Shown: positions 48,940-60,629, counted from the first letter of the stretch. The stretch: DNA of 64,000 bases from Adenanthera pavonina (GCA_026686845.1 JAIVEN010000021.1:10496001-10560000), one strand, 5' to 3'. Translations and numbers: made by a program. The notes: generated by a model not told the origin, from the sequence alone.

Positions 48940-49590
48940 ATACTGAGGTGTTCAAAGGTTGAGGCATTAATGTCATATTTTCAAGCTTCCTTCCTTCATT
49001 TTTCATTGTTTTTTAGCTGAGGCTCTCGTTTTTTAGTCATAGCTCTAGTTTTGAGAAAGCAGATAAAAAAAAGAAAAGAAAATTTGATCATTTTTCTTTT
49101 GATCACATGGGTATTGAAACTTGTAGACCAAGATCATCAACCATTATCTTGTTGGCCTGTCATGATTAATTTGGATCATCTTATACACAAAAGGTCTTAA
49201 CTTTTGTTCCCCTGGAAAAATATATTCTTTGCGATTTTGTTGATAAGCACTGTATTAGATTGAGACGCTAGCAACTGCCTCATGAAAGAAGTTGACAGAG
49301 CTAAGACGCACACACACACAGTGCTTTGTTTTATAAAAGAAAATTGCACTATATTCTGTATTTGAGAGCTAACATGATCATTAACTATCCAGCTATCGGT
49401 ACCTATGATTGGTCTAACAGTCATGCTTTATGCTGGCGCAAAGATGGATTCAGCTAGCTGATAGATTCATAGTAAAAACATTTTAAGAAAAAGAGAACCG
49501 TAGAAATCCAACCAACCTCCTTCTGAATCCTGTAAGCAAAGAATGATATAACTCGCCTGTCATTTCTCTGCCTAGTAAAAGACAGCAACA
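48940..49590. other. GT47 3' region and CLE gene 3' region (convergent)
   Basis: The two genes converge across this 660-bp spacer. It holds a short (AC)n run at about 49306 and no further coding sequence. Confidence 0.5.
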
Positions 49591-49598
49591 ACAGCTTG

Positions 49599-49883
49599 TC
49601 AACTTCTGTTATGAATTGGGTCTGACCCTTTTCGAACTGTCCTTTTGTTTGATTGATCAGGATCGAAGGTCATGGAAGGTGCAGGTGCCAATTCCAGCTT
49701 TGTTTGTAAATCCTCTGTTGCAACACCCTTAAGGCTACGAAAACTTCCAAGAAGTGGTAATTTCTCCTTGTCCCATCTCAATGCAAGATTCTTGCTTGTC
49801 AGGCTACAAACTCTGTATGGTTCAGATGCTAAAATCCCAATACAAAATAAAAGAATCAACCCTCTGAAGGTGAACAAACTCAT
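49599..49883 (-). CDS. CLE45: CLE45-like signalling peptide precursor
   Basis: A single-exon minus-strand gene of 94 aa. The start ATG is at 49883-49881 and the stop TGA at 49601-49599. Residues 1-20 (MSLFTFRGLILLFCIGILAS) form a signal peptide, followed by a variable, basic middle. The C-terminal CLE motif is at 81-92, RTVRKGSDPIHN, with only Arg-Ser after it. The motif lacks the Pro residues of most CLEs and matches the CLE45 type (RRVRRGSDPIHN). CLE45 is a secreted ligand perceived by BAM3 that restrains root protophloem differentiation. Arabidopsis CLE45 is longer (about 124 aa). It converges with GT47, with a 660-bp spacer. Family assignment is firm; the exact orthologue is inference. 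Confidence 0.85.
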   Translation of the reverse strand: MSLFTFRGLILLFCIGILASEPYRVCSLTSKNLALRWDKEKLPLLGSFRSLKGVATEDLQTKLELAPAPSMTFDPDQSNKRTVRKGSDPIHNRS

Positions 49884-50116
49884 GCTTCAGTGAAATGGGA
49901 AATTTTGGAGGAACGGAAGCTTCTTTGTTTAAAGAAATACTGAAGAGGAGGTGGTAGCTAGAGTTAAGTTTTATTGCTCATGCCTGCTAGAATAAGCCTG
50001 AAGTTTATCTTCTATGGGATTTGGGAGGATAAAAGCGTAAAGCATGAGAATGAGAAGGAGTAGAAGATGTAGGGAAGTTTTAGATTCGCCTCAATCATAA
50101 GCATGTTATAGAAGCT

Positions 50117-50126
50117 GATATATAAG
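50117..50126 (-). promoter_or_regulatory. Candidate TATA box of the CLE gene
   Basis: On the minus strand CTTATATATC lies about 235 bp upstream of the CLE start codon. It is followed by a pyrimidine-rich stretch (CTTCCCTACATCTTCTACTCC) typical of a plant leader. Another CT-rich stretch lies further upstream at about 50680-50830. Confidence 0.35.
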
Positions 50127-50129
50127 GCT

Positions 50130-52370
50130 GTTTAGACGACTCTGAGAGGTTTGAACAAAAGTGTTATTTGGAACAATATCCTTGGGAAGACAAGTATCTT
50201 TTCATTCAGTTTCCCTACATCCCTATCATTTGCCTCGCTCTTTTTTACCAAACAAAGACCGAATCCTCATTCTCTAGAACACTTTATTAACCCGCCACGT
50301 CACCTGAACTTGCTGACATGTCCTTGTACCGTATCCTTAAGACATAATTAATCTTTCTCTGCATTTTGCTTAATTTAATCAGCAGCACCTCTGGATTTAC
50401 TATTGAAAGAACTAATTTTTTTAACATGATACATGAAAACTCAACTAGAGTTTTGCAGTCTGTCATGCCTAACACTAGAACATTCTGTTTGTGCTTAATT
50501 CTAGAGAGCTCTCTGTTATCTTCCCTTTCTGAATCCATACAAGTATGTGAATAAGAGAGTATCTTCTGTATGCTCTATGAAATTCTCTTGTCCCACTAAA
50601 CACTATTCTTAACAGAAGTTTTACAAATTATTCCTGGTTTTGGGAATTTAAAAAAAAAAAATAGCAGGAAATTTAGATCAGCCCAATTGTGTTGGGGATA
50701 TGGGGAAAAGAAGGAAAAGGGTGGTGAGAATGGGAATGGAAGAGAGGGAAGAAAGGCATTAAAAGTAGAGAAATAGGGAGAAGGTGGGGAATAAGAAACA
50801 CTCCCAAAGGGAAAACAAGAGGAAGCAAGAACTGGCTTTTGTGTTGCCAGCGGCAGGCAGCAGCAGCCAGCACTTTCTTTATGGGTAAACTATCTTTAGA
50901 ATTCCAAGCTCTTCTCTCCATGCAACTAAAATACACTTGTCTTGGTTTCCTGTGCTTAATGGAGTTCCTTTATGCTTTTCCTGGCTCTCTTTGGTTTGCT
51001 TATCCCCAAACCATCCCCGTTCAAAGTTTGAAAGAAAATGTTTTTCTGCTTCAAATCTCCCCTCTAACTCCTTCCTTTAAATTTTTTCGCATATCCATGA
51101 GTAATTGAGTAATGACCACTAACTAACTTAACCTCTGTTTTGGGATTTCATATACTCCTCAGAGCCTTAATATAAGATCATTTTAATTGAATCACGTGAA
51201 TTAAGAATTAAAATTAAAACTAATTAACTATCTCGATTTCTTCAAAAATTTTAATATTTTTTTAAAATTACTCTTATTTAATCTCTCCTTTTCTCTTTGA
51301 ATACATTAAATAGGGATATTTTTCTAAAAATATATAATAAATACTATCTTGTATATTGTAAAGGATTTTATATTTAGAATCAGAATAAAAGATTCTATAT
51401 ATAGGAGCGGAGGTAGTATTATACTTTTTTTCCCTTTGGTTTTTGTAAACTTGGATGTTTCCAATAAACAAGTAGAGGTATCTGAGACCGAAGGGGTAAA
51501 TCTCATTCCAAGAACAGAAACCTGGAATTGGACTGAGATAGCCCTTGTGACCTACCACTTTAGAGCTGTATAAAAGTAAAAGAAATATCTGGCTGTTTTT
51601 TTAAGTTTAAAAATGAAAAATAAAGTGCGATGTTGCTTCCCCAAAAAACCGTTCTGCCCCATCACATTCGGCTTTTATATTGTCCATGCTGACTGGCTAT
51701 ACGATCAGCGCTGCACATCAGTACGTGTCCAAACGTTTGTGGGTAATTGGTAAAGCAGCCCATATGGATACTGCAGAAGTAATTTTTTCTTTAATATCAA
51801 ACTATCCAAATAAATCAAAACCGCGATTTTTAATTATTATTTTTTATAAAATTATTTAAATAAATTTATAGTAAATTTTTTTATTTTTATTCAAACTTTA
51901 CTTTTGTAAAATATGGCTATTCTAACATACCTTTCATAAAAAAAAATAATATAAACAAGTACCCAGTGTTTAAAAGATAATTTCTTATATCTCAATTATA
52001 AGAAAAAAATTATTTTACAAATATTAAAAAAAAAGTTAAGTTTAAAGATAATTAAATATCTCATATTTTTAATTTTTTTTAAAATGACTCTTAATTAATT
52101 TCTCTCTTTCAATTTCTTTTAAAGATGTATCTTGTGACTTTCAATAGTACAAATGAATTAAGTTAATTTTAATAAAAAAAATACTCTCTCTTTTTCTTTT
52201 ATAAATAGAATCGGATGGTGTATATTAAACTTTAACAAATTTAAGTTGAATTAAATAGGATTGCAAGAGAGATAAACTCTCTGCATCAATATTTAATGCA
52301 ATTGTATAACTAGAAAGGATGAACATGAGAAAAGCTGAAAAGTGATTTTGTTTAAACAAAGTGAAATTGA
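50130..52370. other. Intergenic, upstream of the CLE gene
   Basis: Contains the presumed CLE promoter and a Stowaway-like MITE at 51152-51417. The rest is A+T-rich. Short frames at 50673-50936 and 50839-51108 are in skewed sequence and show no family motif. Confidence 0.5.
51152..51417. mobile_element. Stowaway-like MITE
   Basis: Left end ACTCCTCAGAGCCTTAATATAAGATC and the reverse complement of the right end, ACTACCTCCGCTCCTATATATAGAATC, form terminal inverted repeats. TA dinucleotides sit at both borders. Confidence 0.6.
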
Positions 52371-52515
52371 CGAAACATAATTCCGATAACATTTATTTAT
52401 TTATTGCCACAAACTGAAAATCATTCATTAATAAAACAGCAAATACAAAGATCATAAGTTCAACCTATACATTGAGTAAGGAAGATGGGGGGGTTAGATT
52501 CCCAGCCAAAAGGAC

Positions 52516-52887
52516 TTATCCTCCTATGATCATACCTGGCAAGCCAATCCATTGCCTTGTTTGCAGATCAAGAAATCCACATATACGTGTGATATCCTCA
52601 GTGATATAAGAAGTGGTGCACTTAGGGCAAATAATTTCACCATTTGCTGCATGAACCACCTGTTTAGAGTCAGACTCAATTGTTACTTGATTAAGGTTCC
52701 TCCGTACTGCTACTTGGAGGCCCTTTTTTAGCGCCAGAGCTTCCGCCATTAATGGTGAGTCAGCATGGCAATCAAAACCAAGTAACTCCAATACTTCCCC
52801 TGCCTGGTCCCCACAAATGACGCCTATACCCACGTTACCTTCAGACTTATTGCTCCCATCAACGTTACTTATTGATAACAAAAACAT
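52516..52887 (-). pseudogene. Orphan RNase H-like (RVT_3) fragment
   Basis: A 123-codon open frame matches the RNase H-like domain found at the C-terminus of plant L1-type LINEs and related host-encoded fragments. It shows SNVDGSNKSEGNVGIGVICGD, the acidic residue in MAEALALKKGL, and IESDSKQVV. The expected final motif (R-GN-LA) appears only in another frame, as KQGNGLACQV followed by a stop, so the C-terminus is frameshifted. No reverse transcriptase is attached on the same strand. The ATG at 52887 is incidental because the domain begins just inside it. It is most likely a LINE or gene-fragment remnant. Confidence 0.6.
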
Positions 52888-53534
52888 AATTATTAAAGAT
52901 GATCACTTCTTTACCCTCAAGATAATTATTATACCAAACATGCTTTCACAAAGCGTTGTGAAAAATGTCTGATATTTTTCTTTTTCTTTTTTGTCAATTG
53001 GCTTACTGGGTTAAACCAAATCACTTAATGTGAGTGATAATTCAAAGCCTCTGTTTCAAAATCTGTATACCCACACGTAGACTTACCGTTGTGAGGTTTA
53101 CAAATTTCCACACATTAAAATTATTATTAGTACTGACTTGAATAGGTTTATTTAAAGGTAATAATATGATAAAATATAAAGCACACCATAATTTTTCAAA
53201 AAAAAAAGACTCCAGTTTGAGCCTTTTAATTTTAAGTATTAAATAAGATGTGCATCCGTATATTACATGAAATACAATTAACTGAGCTACACTTACATCA
53301 TTTGAGATTTACATATGAGATGTGTACAGAGCAAATTGTGGAGAGTATGTTTCTCAATTTTTGTGTACAAGACAAACTTATTTAAGGGCAGGTTACCCTT
53401 TACTCTTAGTACTCGGAAGAAATTAATCACTATTACTAATGAAGGACACTCTAGTTTATGACAAAAAAATATAATATAATTTCTTATAAATTTTATATTA
53501 TATATATATATATTAATATTTGTTGAAGTTTGGA

Positions 53535-55590
53535 AGTGTCTGGGAGAAAATGATATCTTATGACTCACTAAGTTATTTAACGAGATTTTAAGGTTCAAGA
53601 AAATACTAAAGGAATGAAAAAAATGTACTCTAGTACCTATATACAAAAATAAGTGGATATTCAAAATTGTGTAAATTATTAAGGGATAAAACTCATAAGT
53701 CACACCATGAAATTTTGAGAAAGAGTGATTGAGCAAAAACTAAGAAAAGAGTCTCGTATTTCGAAAAACCAATTTGGATTTATGCCAAGACGGTCTACAA
53801 TAAAGACTATTTATTTATTAAAGGGTTTGATTGAAAGATACCGGAGTAAAGAGAGTGACTTGCATATGGTTTTCATTAAGTTAAAAAAAACCTATAATAG
53901 AATACTAAGAGATATATTGTGAAAAATAATGAAAAAAGAAATGTGTTCGTATGATTTATATTCAAACCATAAATGATATGTATGATGCGGATAACAACAA
54001 GTGTGAGAACTTTTGGAAGTGAGATAAAGATTTTCCTATAAGGATAAGTTTCCATCAATAATTTTCCTTGAGTCCATACTTATTTGATGTGGTTTTGGAT
54101 GTTCTGACCGAGCATATATATAGGAGGAAATTTCAAAGTGCATACTCTTCACAAATGATATAGTTTTAATTGAAAATTCAAGGGAGGAGGTGAATTCTAA
54201 ACTTGAGTTATCGAGACACACTTTGAAATCAAAAAGTTTTCGCTTGAGCAAAAGTAAGACGGAATGTATGCATTACAAATTTAACAAAAAACGAGTTAGA
54301 AATGATTTAGAGATAAAAATTAAAGAATAAACAGTTCTACAAGTGTTAAAGTTTAGATATTTGAAGTCAATTTTACAACGTGATGGTGAAATTGATGGGG
54401 ATATTATGTATAGGATATAAGTTGGGTGATTAAAGTGGAGAAAAATATCGGAAGTTATTTGTGACTGCAAGGTGGCTATTAAGTTTAAAGTGAAATTTCA
54501 TTGAACATGTCAGTAATGCTATAAGGTAGCAAATGTTGGATTTTGAAAAGACAATAAGAATATAAGACGAGAGTAGTAGAGATGAGAATATTAAGATGGA
54601 TGTATGGTTATACAAAACCAGATAAGATATGAAATAATTGCATGCTAAGGAAAATCAGAGTAGCACCTACTAAGAAGAAAATTATAAAAAATTGTTTAAA
54701 GTGGTTTATGCATGTATAAATAAGAGGACAAGAGAGGTCAGTGATGAGAGTTGATCAAATAGCTTTGAACCCTATAAAAAAGGCGTAGAGGAAGACCAAA
54801 AAGAACACTAAGGGAAATTATAAGGAATAATCTTTTGATAAATGATTTATCCAATGTATTAAAAACCGGACTGGACCGACCGGTTCGACCGGGAACCGGC
54901 CCCTGGTCTAGTCCGGTCATAGATGAAGACCGGAGCTCTTCAGAACCGGTGCGAACCAGAGCAAAATCAATCAAACTAGTCAAGACTCGGTTTGGCCTCT
55001 TTTTTAAAAAATATATATTTTTTATTTTAAAGATAAAATAATATTATTTTTAGTACTAAATAGCATTATTTTTTGTATACATTTTTTTCTTTCTATATTA
55101 TAATATGGTATAAGTATTATTATGATACATTATTATAAATAATGATAAATTTACTTAACAAATAATATAAAAATAGAATGTCAATTGACTATTTTGAATT
55201 CAAAATATAATTATAGATAAATATTAATTTGTTTAGATTTTAATACTTGGTTGTAAAACTTATTAATAACATTTTTTATTTTCTATATATTATTAAATTT
55301 ATTTTACATCTTAGATTGAATGTTAGTTTTATGATCATAGATAAATATCTTTCATATTTTTTATCTACATTATTTAAAATATATTAATTTATTTACAACT
55401 GGTCCAACCCTGGTCAGACCGCAGTCTAACCATTGAATATTGAACCGTTGCTTCATTCGATTTAATGGCCAGTCTGATTTTTAATACCTTGGATTTATCT
55501 GAAGAGATGGTGTTTAATAGAATCTATTGGTGTCATATAATTTATATGATTAACCTCACATTAGTGAAATAAGATTAATGTTTTTGTTGT
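53535..55590 (+). mobile_element. RTE-type LINE remnant (reverse transcriptase pseudogene)
   Basis: Translation shows successive decayed blocks of a LINE reverse transcriptase: VWKCLGE near 53543, VIEQKLRKE-NQFGFMPRRST-HMVFIKLKKTYNR (53725-53910), FTNDIVLIENSREE where the catalytic F/YxDD box reads F-T-N-D (about 54145-54180), KLELSRHTLKSKSFRLSKSKTECM, FRYLKSILQRDGEI, and a RRGRGRPK-like end near 54785. Frame breaks and stops are numerous. The 3' part (GAAGAGATGGTGTTTAATAG...) resumes at 55500 after a nested MITE, and a TTG-rich tail ends near 55590. It is dead; the 5' end is lost or unrecognisable. Confidence 0.8.
54852..55491. mobile_element. hAT-type MITE nested in the LINE, 8-bp target-site duplication
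   Basis: The 640-bp element has ends CAATGTATTAAAAACCGGACTGG and, as reverse complement of the right side, CAAGGTATTAAAAATCAGACTGG. It is flanked by perfect GATTTATC copies (54844-54851 and 55492-55499). The 8-bp duplication marks the hAT superfamily. The left subterminal region is rich in CCGGTTCGACCGGGAACCGG-type words and the right has their decayed complements. There is no transposase. Removing it restores continuity of the LINE 3' end. Confidence 0.85.
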
Positions 55591-56028
55591 TTTATATATA
55601 CTAATATTGATGGAATCATTTTTCATTCAAGCTAAAAAGAATAATAAAACTAGATAGACAAATTAAACTTGTCAACTCAACCTATTTTAATAATTAGCTT
55701 TTACCCAACTCTCGTAGTTGCCGCCAAAATTTTAAAAATTCGACTGGATGTCGAACTGAAAATATCATCAGATCATGATTTTTATGATTCAACTAGTTGG
55801 ACCAGTGGTTGAACCGATGATGTAATAGTTAAGTAAAAATAATATTATATATAATAAAATATATATATAAATAAAATATCAAATTGATAAGAGAATAAAT
55901 TTAAGTAGTTTAAGTTCATAATAAGTTAATAAACTTACATAATAATAATATATGTTAAATAATTGAAAGTAATGTTAAAACATTTTAACATGATAATATT
56001 ACATGACTATAATATTATAAAATGACTA

Positions 56029-56331
56029 TACTCCATCCTTCCTCAATTATAAGAAACAAATAATTATGATATCTATATCAAAGAAAAAATAATTTTAGTA
56101 GTTAAACTCATTAATTGTGTTACAATTTCAATTTTTTTTCTAGAATTACCCACATTAAAAGTCTGGAGTAAGACTAATTAATTATTAGTAATTATTAATA
56201 CAACCTTAATTACTCAAGGGTATAAAAGGAAAATGATATTAATTACTCCATAAATTTTATCCATATCTCTTATATTTTGGGATAAATGAAGAGTCTCAAA
56301 ATTCTCATATAATTTGAGACAGAGAGAGTAT
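56029..56331. mobile_element. Stowaway-like MITE
   Basis: Left end ACTCCATCCTTCCTCAATTATAAGAAA and the reverse complement of the right end, ACTCTCTCTGTCTCAAATTATATGAG, are inverted repeats in TA context. It is about 300 bp with an A+T body. It lies between two patches of hAT-MITE-like sequence and may be nested in them. Confidence 0.6.
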
Positions 56332-57371
56332 AATACAATGAAAATTTTCATTTTTATGATTAGTAATTTTAAAATAAAAAGGGAAATAGTGTTTTACTCT
56401 TTAATAATTTTTGCAAAAAAATTAAATTTAAGTTTAATTTTACCCAATTTAAAAAACAGTCTGATTCTCTAAAAATTGCTTTGGTTCTCAGCTCAATTTC
56501 AGTTTCCGACTCAAAAGTCAGCTTAAAACGATCAAATCTGGTCCAATTCTTAAAAAGGGTCTAAAGCTGAAAACGGAGTCATTCTTCACTCTGAGTGACA
56601 GTTCAATCGGTTCGACCTTCAGGTCCAATTCGGTTCGAACGTTGGTTAGGAGTAGATAAAAAATGTTTAAATAATGTATATAAATCAAGAAAAATACTAA
56701 AATTACAATGTAGTTTCGTTTTAATGATTTATATATACATAAGTAATATTAAATTATTGTTATTTTATAATTTATAAATTTTTTAAAACAATAAATATCT
56801 CGTGCATTAATGGACATGACAACTGCTTCATTAAGATTTGTATTTAAATTATTTTCTTATCATATGTAAGAAATCATAAATATAAATTTTAAATTACATT
56901 CTAAATATGAATTCAAATGACTCGAACTTAAAATGTTAAGTAAGTTGTTAAAAAGATTTAGGATATTTCCTTTTGCATTCATATAATCTGCTACCGTCTA
57001 CTTCAAATGAGAGGTGATTTTGTAAAAATGTAAGATTAGAGACGTGCCTATTTTGGTGGAGAGAAAAGATGAATATGGGGAGATAAATTTTTGTATAATT
57101 TAATAATTTATAACAAAATTTCGAAATAATAAATAACATATTAATTGTTAAGCTTTATTTATTTAATTTTAGTTATTTTTATTAAAAATTTAAATCATAT
57201 GATATGACATATTGACGTTCTCAAAACATGAAATGATTTTTAAAATTTTTATTTGACACGAGAAATAGCACTCTTAATATTGGAAGACTAAATTTTTATT
57301 TTTAATTTTTATAATATTTTTTTGGTAAGAAAATCCACTTTACCAAAAAAATCAAACCTAAAATATAAAAT

Positions 57372-58320
57372 AAAAAAATGACTCTTTATGACCAAAACAT
57401 TCTAAAATAATATAAGAGATCATAAATTCAAACTAATTAAAATTTTAAATAGAAAATGACTTAAATGTCATTTTTAAAAAGTTTGACACTCAGTTTTCAC
57501 TTTTTAGTACTCTGATTTTACTATTTGATATTGAGTTTCTATAGTTTTATATTAGACATATTATAATTATAAAAAAATTTAATTGAGGTGTAAAATTGGG
57601 GAAGTTTAATATTAAATTTCGGAACCTAAGTAGTAAATCCCGGGAATTGAGTGTCAAATTCTAAAACTGATTAGTTAAATTCTTGGTGATCATAACGTGC
57701 CCAGTGTAAAACTAAAGAAGTTTAGTGTAAAATTATAGAACTTGAGTAATAAATCGTTGGAGTTAAGTATAAAACTTTATGACTGATTAGTTAAATTTTT
57801 TTTTATAATTAAAATGTGTCCAATGTAAAATTGGAAAACCTCAGTGTCAAATTGTGGAATTTGAATAATAAATCACAGTAGCTAAGTGTCAAACTCTGAA
57901 TCTAATCAATTGAATTCTTTGATGATTATAATGTGTTTAATATAAAACTAGGAAAATTCAGTGTCAAATTATAGAATTTGAGTTGAATTTTTTTTTATAA
58001 TTAAAATGTGTCCAGTGTAAAATCAGAAAATCTTAGTGTTAAATTGTGAAATTTGAGTAATAAATCGCAGTAGCTAAGTGTCAAACTCTGAGACTAATCA
58101 GTTGAATTCTTTGATGATTATAATGTATTTAGTATAAAACTAAGAAAGTTCAGTGTCACATTACAGAATTTAAGTAATAAATCATGAGAGTTAACTGTCA
58201 AACCTTTTTATAAGGGTATTTAGATAATTTTCTATTTAAAATTTTAATTAGACTGAGATTATGATATCTTTCTTTTATTTTATAATGGTTTACTTTTAAA
58301 GTGGCATTAATTAAAAAATT
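57372..58320. mobile_element. Long-TIR (Mutator-type) element carrying a ~140-bp tandem repeat array
   Basis: Outer arms 57372-57486 and 58198-58320 are inverted repeats. Both contain CTAATTAAAATTTTAAATAGAAAAT, preceded by AC-AAA-CATT-TAAAATAA words and followed toward the centre by TTTGAC. Between them, 57500-58200 is about five diverged units of roughly 140 bp, each built from AGTGTCAAA-T, AATAATAAATC, TCAGTTGAATTCTT and TTATAATGTGT-like words. The array is non-coding. Target-site duplications are not crisp. Confidence 0.6.
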
Positions 58321-58442
58321 TTGTTCATAAAATATAATCTTCCCAATATAAAATCCCTTCGCTACCCCGAGTTCTCCGCTCAACTCGCCCCAACGTTGTA
58401 CTATCACAAGCCTGTGTTCTTGTGGCGATCGTAATCTTAATC

Positions 58443-58450
58443 TAGGGTTT
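58443..58450 (-). promoter_or_regulatory. Telo-box in the EMB514 leader
   Basis: TAGGGTTT, the exact complement of the telo-box AAACCCTA, lies 40 bp upstream of the start codon. An AAACCCTT follows at about 58457-58464. Telo-boxes near transcription starts are typical of plant ribosomal-protein and ribosome-biogenesis genes, fitting a nucleolar protein. Confidence 0.55.
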
Positions 58451-58489
58451 TACTCTAAACCCTTGCTTTCCCTGTACAGTCTCCCCGTC

Positions 58490-60629
58490 ATGGCGGAAGT
58501 AACTGCACCGGAAGTTGTTGACGACACCAACACTACGGCCCCCTCGGACATGGAGCTTGAAAGCATTGAATGCCCCCAAAACGCCGGGGACAACGGTTCC
58601 TCTGAACCCAATGCCATTCATCCCGAGACAAACAGCGACTCCAACCTGAAGCGGAGTCGGGAGGAGGAAGAGGCCGAGGAAGGGGAGGATGGTGTTTCTA
58701 AACTTGAAAAATCTGTGGAAGAAGAACGGTTCGAGAAGAAGTTTAAAGAAGGTCCCAAAGAAGATGAGAAATCGGGTCCGCTGAACCTAGGTCACAAGAT
58801 TTTTGGGTCTTCCGTTGAAATATTTGATTACTTCTACAAGTTTCTTCATCACTGGCCTCCTCATCTCAATGTTAACAAGGTATTAGCAGTCGGCACATAT
58901 GTTCCGTTTTTTCCTTGAGGATAAGAAAGCACAATACATTCAAAGATGAATAATTTTCCTATCTTGTTTCTTGTTGGCACAGCATATACACTCAAATTAC
59001 TAGCTTAAGCTTTTAATTAATCCCCGGGTATCAAATTTATCGGGATTATGTCTTAATGTAGTAATTGTGGAAGTTTTGTTCTTTGATGTTGGACTACGTG
59101 ATAATGGATGCCATTAGAAGTAGCTGCTATTGAAGTTAATAAGTGCATATAGGAAGATAGTTGGTGTCTTTAACTCTTTATTGTACTGTGGTTCTAAGCT
59201 ATTTGAATTGGATATATAATGAAGGCACTTTACCAGGCTTTGCTTGGAGAGTTGGGAAGAATTTGGAATGAAGATGCCCTTCCACTGCTCTCCGACAAAT
59301 TTGAAGTTCTTTCTGATTAATCTTTCACGATTCTATGTATTTCTCTTGACATTGATTACTGAAAACTTGCTTTAGGCATTCAAATATTTATATGGATCAA
59401 TAAAAAAGGGACAGCAATCTTAGTATTGCAGGAAAAAAACTTCAGAGATCTTCCTGTTGATTAGTCGTAGGAGGATTCCATGGAATTAGCTTATCGTGTG
59501 GCCACTAGGAGAGCCCATAATGAAGTGTAGAGTTCATTGCTCATTGTACAAACTTTATTCTTTCAAGCTCTTGGATCTCCATTTTTTTCTGGCTCTCTGT
59601 CTTTCTAGCACGTTATGTATTAAAGTCTTAGTGGCACCAATTGATTTTGAAGATCTTTGTATTGTTTCATATACTATTGTATTTATTGAACTATTGTACA
59701 TATATCTGTTAAAATTTATTTCCCTGCTATGTTTTCATTTTGAGTTTAAAATGAAGTAACTCCCATCTATAATTTGTATGGCACTGTAGTTTTAGCTATG
59801 TCCTGTATCCCTATTGTGTTTATATTGATTCCACTGGATGTTGGTTTGATAAATTCTCGCACTTCGTGTTCATGAAAATTTTGGCTTCATCCTTATAATC
59901 ATTTATAGCCACGAAGGTCAACCTTCAGCTTCCTTCCATAAACTGCAGGCACATTTTGTGCGGTGGTAAAAGTCCACTCTACTGGGGATATCCTTTATAC
60001 ATGTAGGCATGTTCATCTGTAAATATATTCCTCATAGTTGCAGAATTATTATGTGCTTGCCATTTTTGGTGCATCAATCACAGGGCAGCTTAATTTAGAA
60101 TTCAATTTTTTATTTTTCTGTGGGAAAATTTTCAGTACTATATTTGAATGGTTGTTTTAATACATGTATTTGTGCAGTGCTTTTTCAATACCTTCAAATT
60201 GTGGAGTGGCGATCCAGTTTCATTTCAAATGAACATGTCTTGATTGAACCATGTTGCAGTAGCCGCTTCCTGAATCTAGCGAGTTAATTAACTGTGGTTT
60301 GTTTTGTGTGGCAGTATGAACACGTAATGCTGCTGGAATTGCTTAAGAAGGGCCACTCAGAGCCAGATAAAAAGATAGGGGCAGGGATCCGTGCTTTCCA
60401 AATCCGCTACCATCCTACATGGAAAAGCAGGTGCTTCTTCCTCATCAGGGAGGATGATTCTGTTGATGATTTTAGCTTCCGCAAGTGTGTAGATCATATA
60501 CTTCCTTTGCCGGAAGAGATGCAACTGAAGTCTCATGTGAACAAGATGTTAGGTGGTGGAGGTGGAAAGGGACACGGAGGAAGAGGTGGTGGCCGTGGAC
60601 ATGGAAAAGGAGGAAGGGGGAGGCGCTGA
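58490..60629 (+). CDS. EMB514: EMB514/DOMINO1-type nuclear-nucleolar protein (DCL family)
   Basis: Two exons, 58490-58879 and 60315-60629, separated by a 1435-bp GT-AG intron, encode 234 aa. The ATG at 58490 (MAEVTAPEVV) is used; an in-frame TTG 27 bases upstream is ignored. Residues 1-95 are acidic, low-complexity and Glu-rich, with a basic KRSR patch near 54. The DCL/DUF3223 domain spans about 98-205: LGHKIFGSSVEIFDYFYKFLHHWP, then across the intron YEHVMLLELLKKGH-EPDKKIG-GI-AFQIRYHP-WKSRCFFLIRED and DDFSFRKCVDHILPLP. The tail is Gly/Arg/His-rich, RGG-like, suggesting RNA binding. Arabidopsis DOMINO1 is needed for embryo growth and nucleolar function. The absence of a transit peptide separates it from the plastid DCL protein. 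Confidence 0.87.

Larger units (their letters stand above)
55600..58400. other. Intergenic with nested MITEs, upstream of EMB514
   Basis: Contains a Stowaway element (56029-56331), two patches with GGTTGAACCGATG and GGTTCGACC words (about 55720-55830 and 56460-56650) that may be arms of another degraded hAT-type element, and the tandem-repeat element at 57372-58320. The last 80 bp form the EMB514 promoter or leader. Confidence 0.5.

Noticed and set aside
53293..53736. 147-codon minus-strand frame
   Set aside because: Antisense of AT-rich sequence and of the LINE; Ile/Phe/Asn-rich without motifs.
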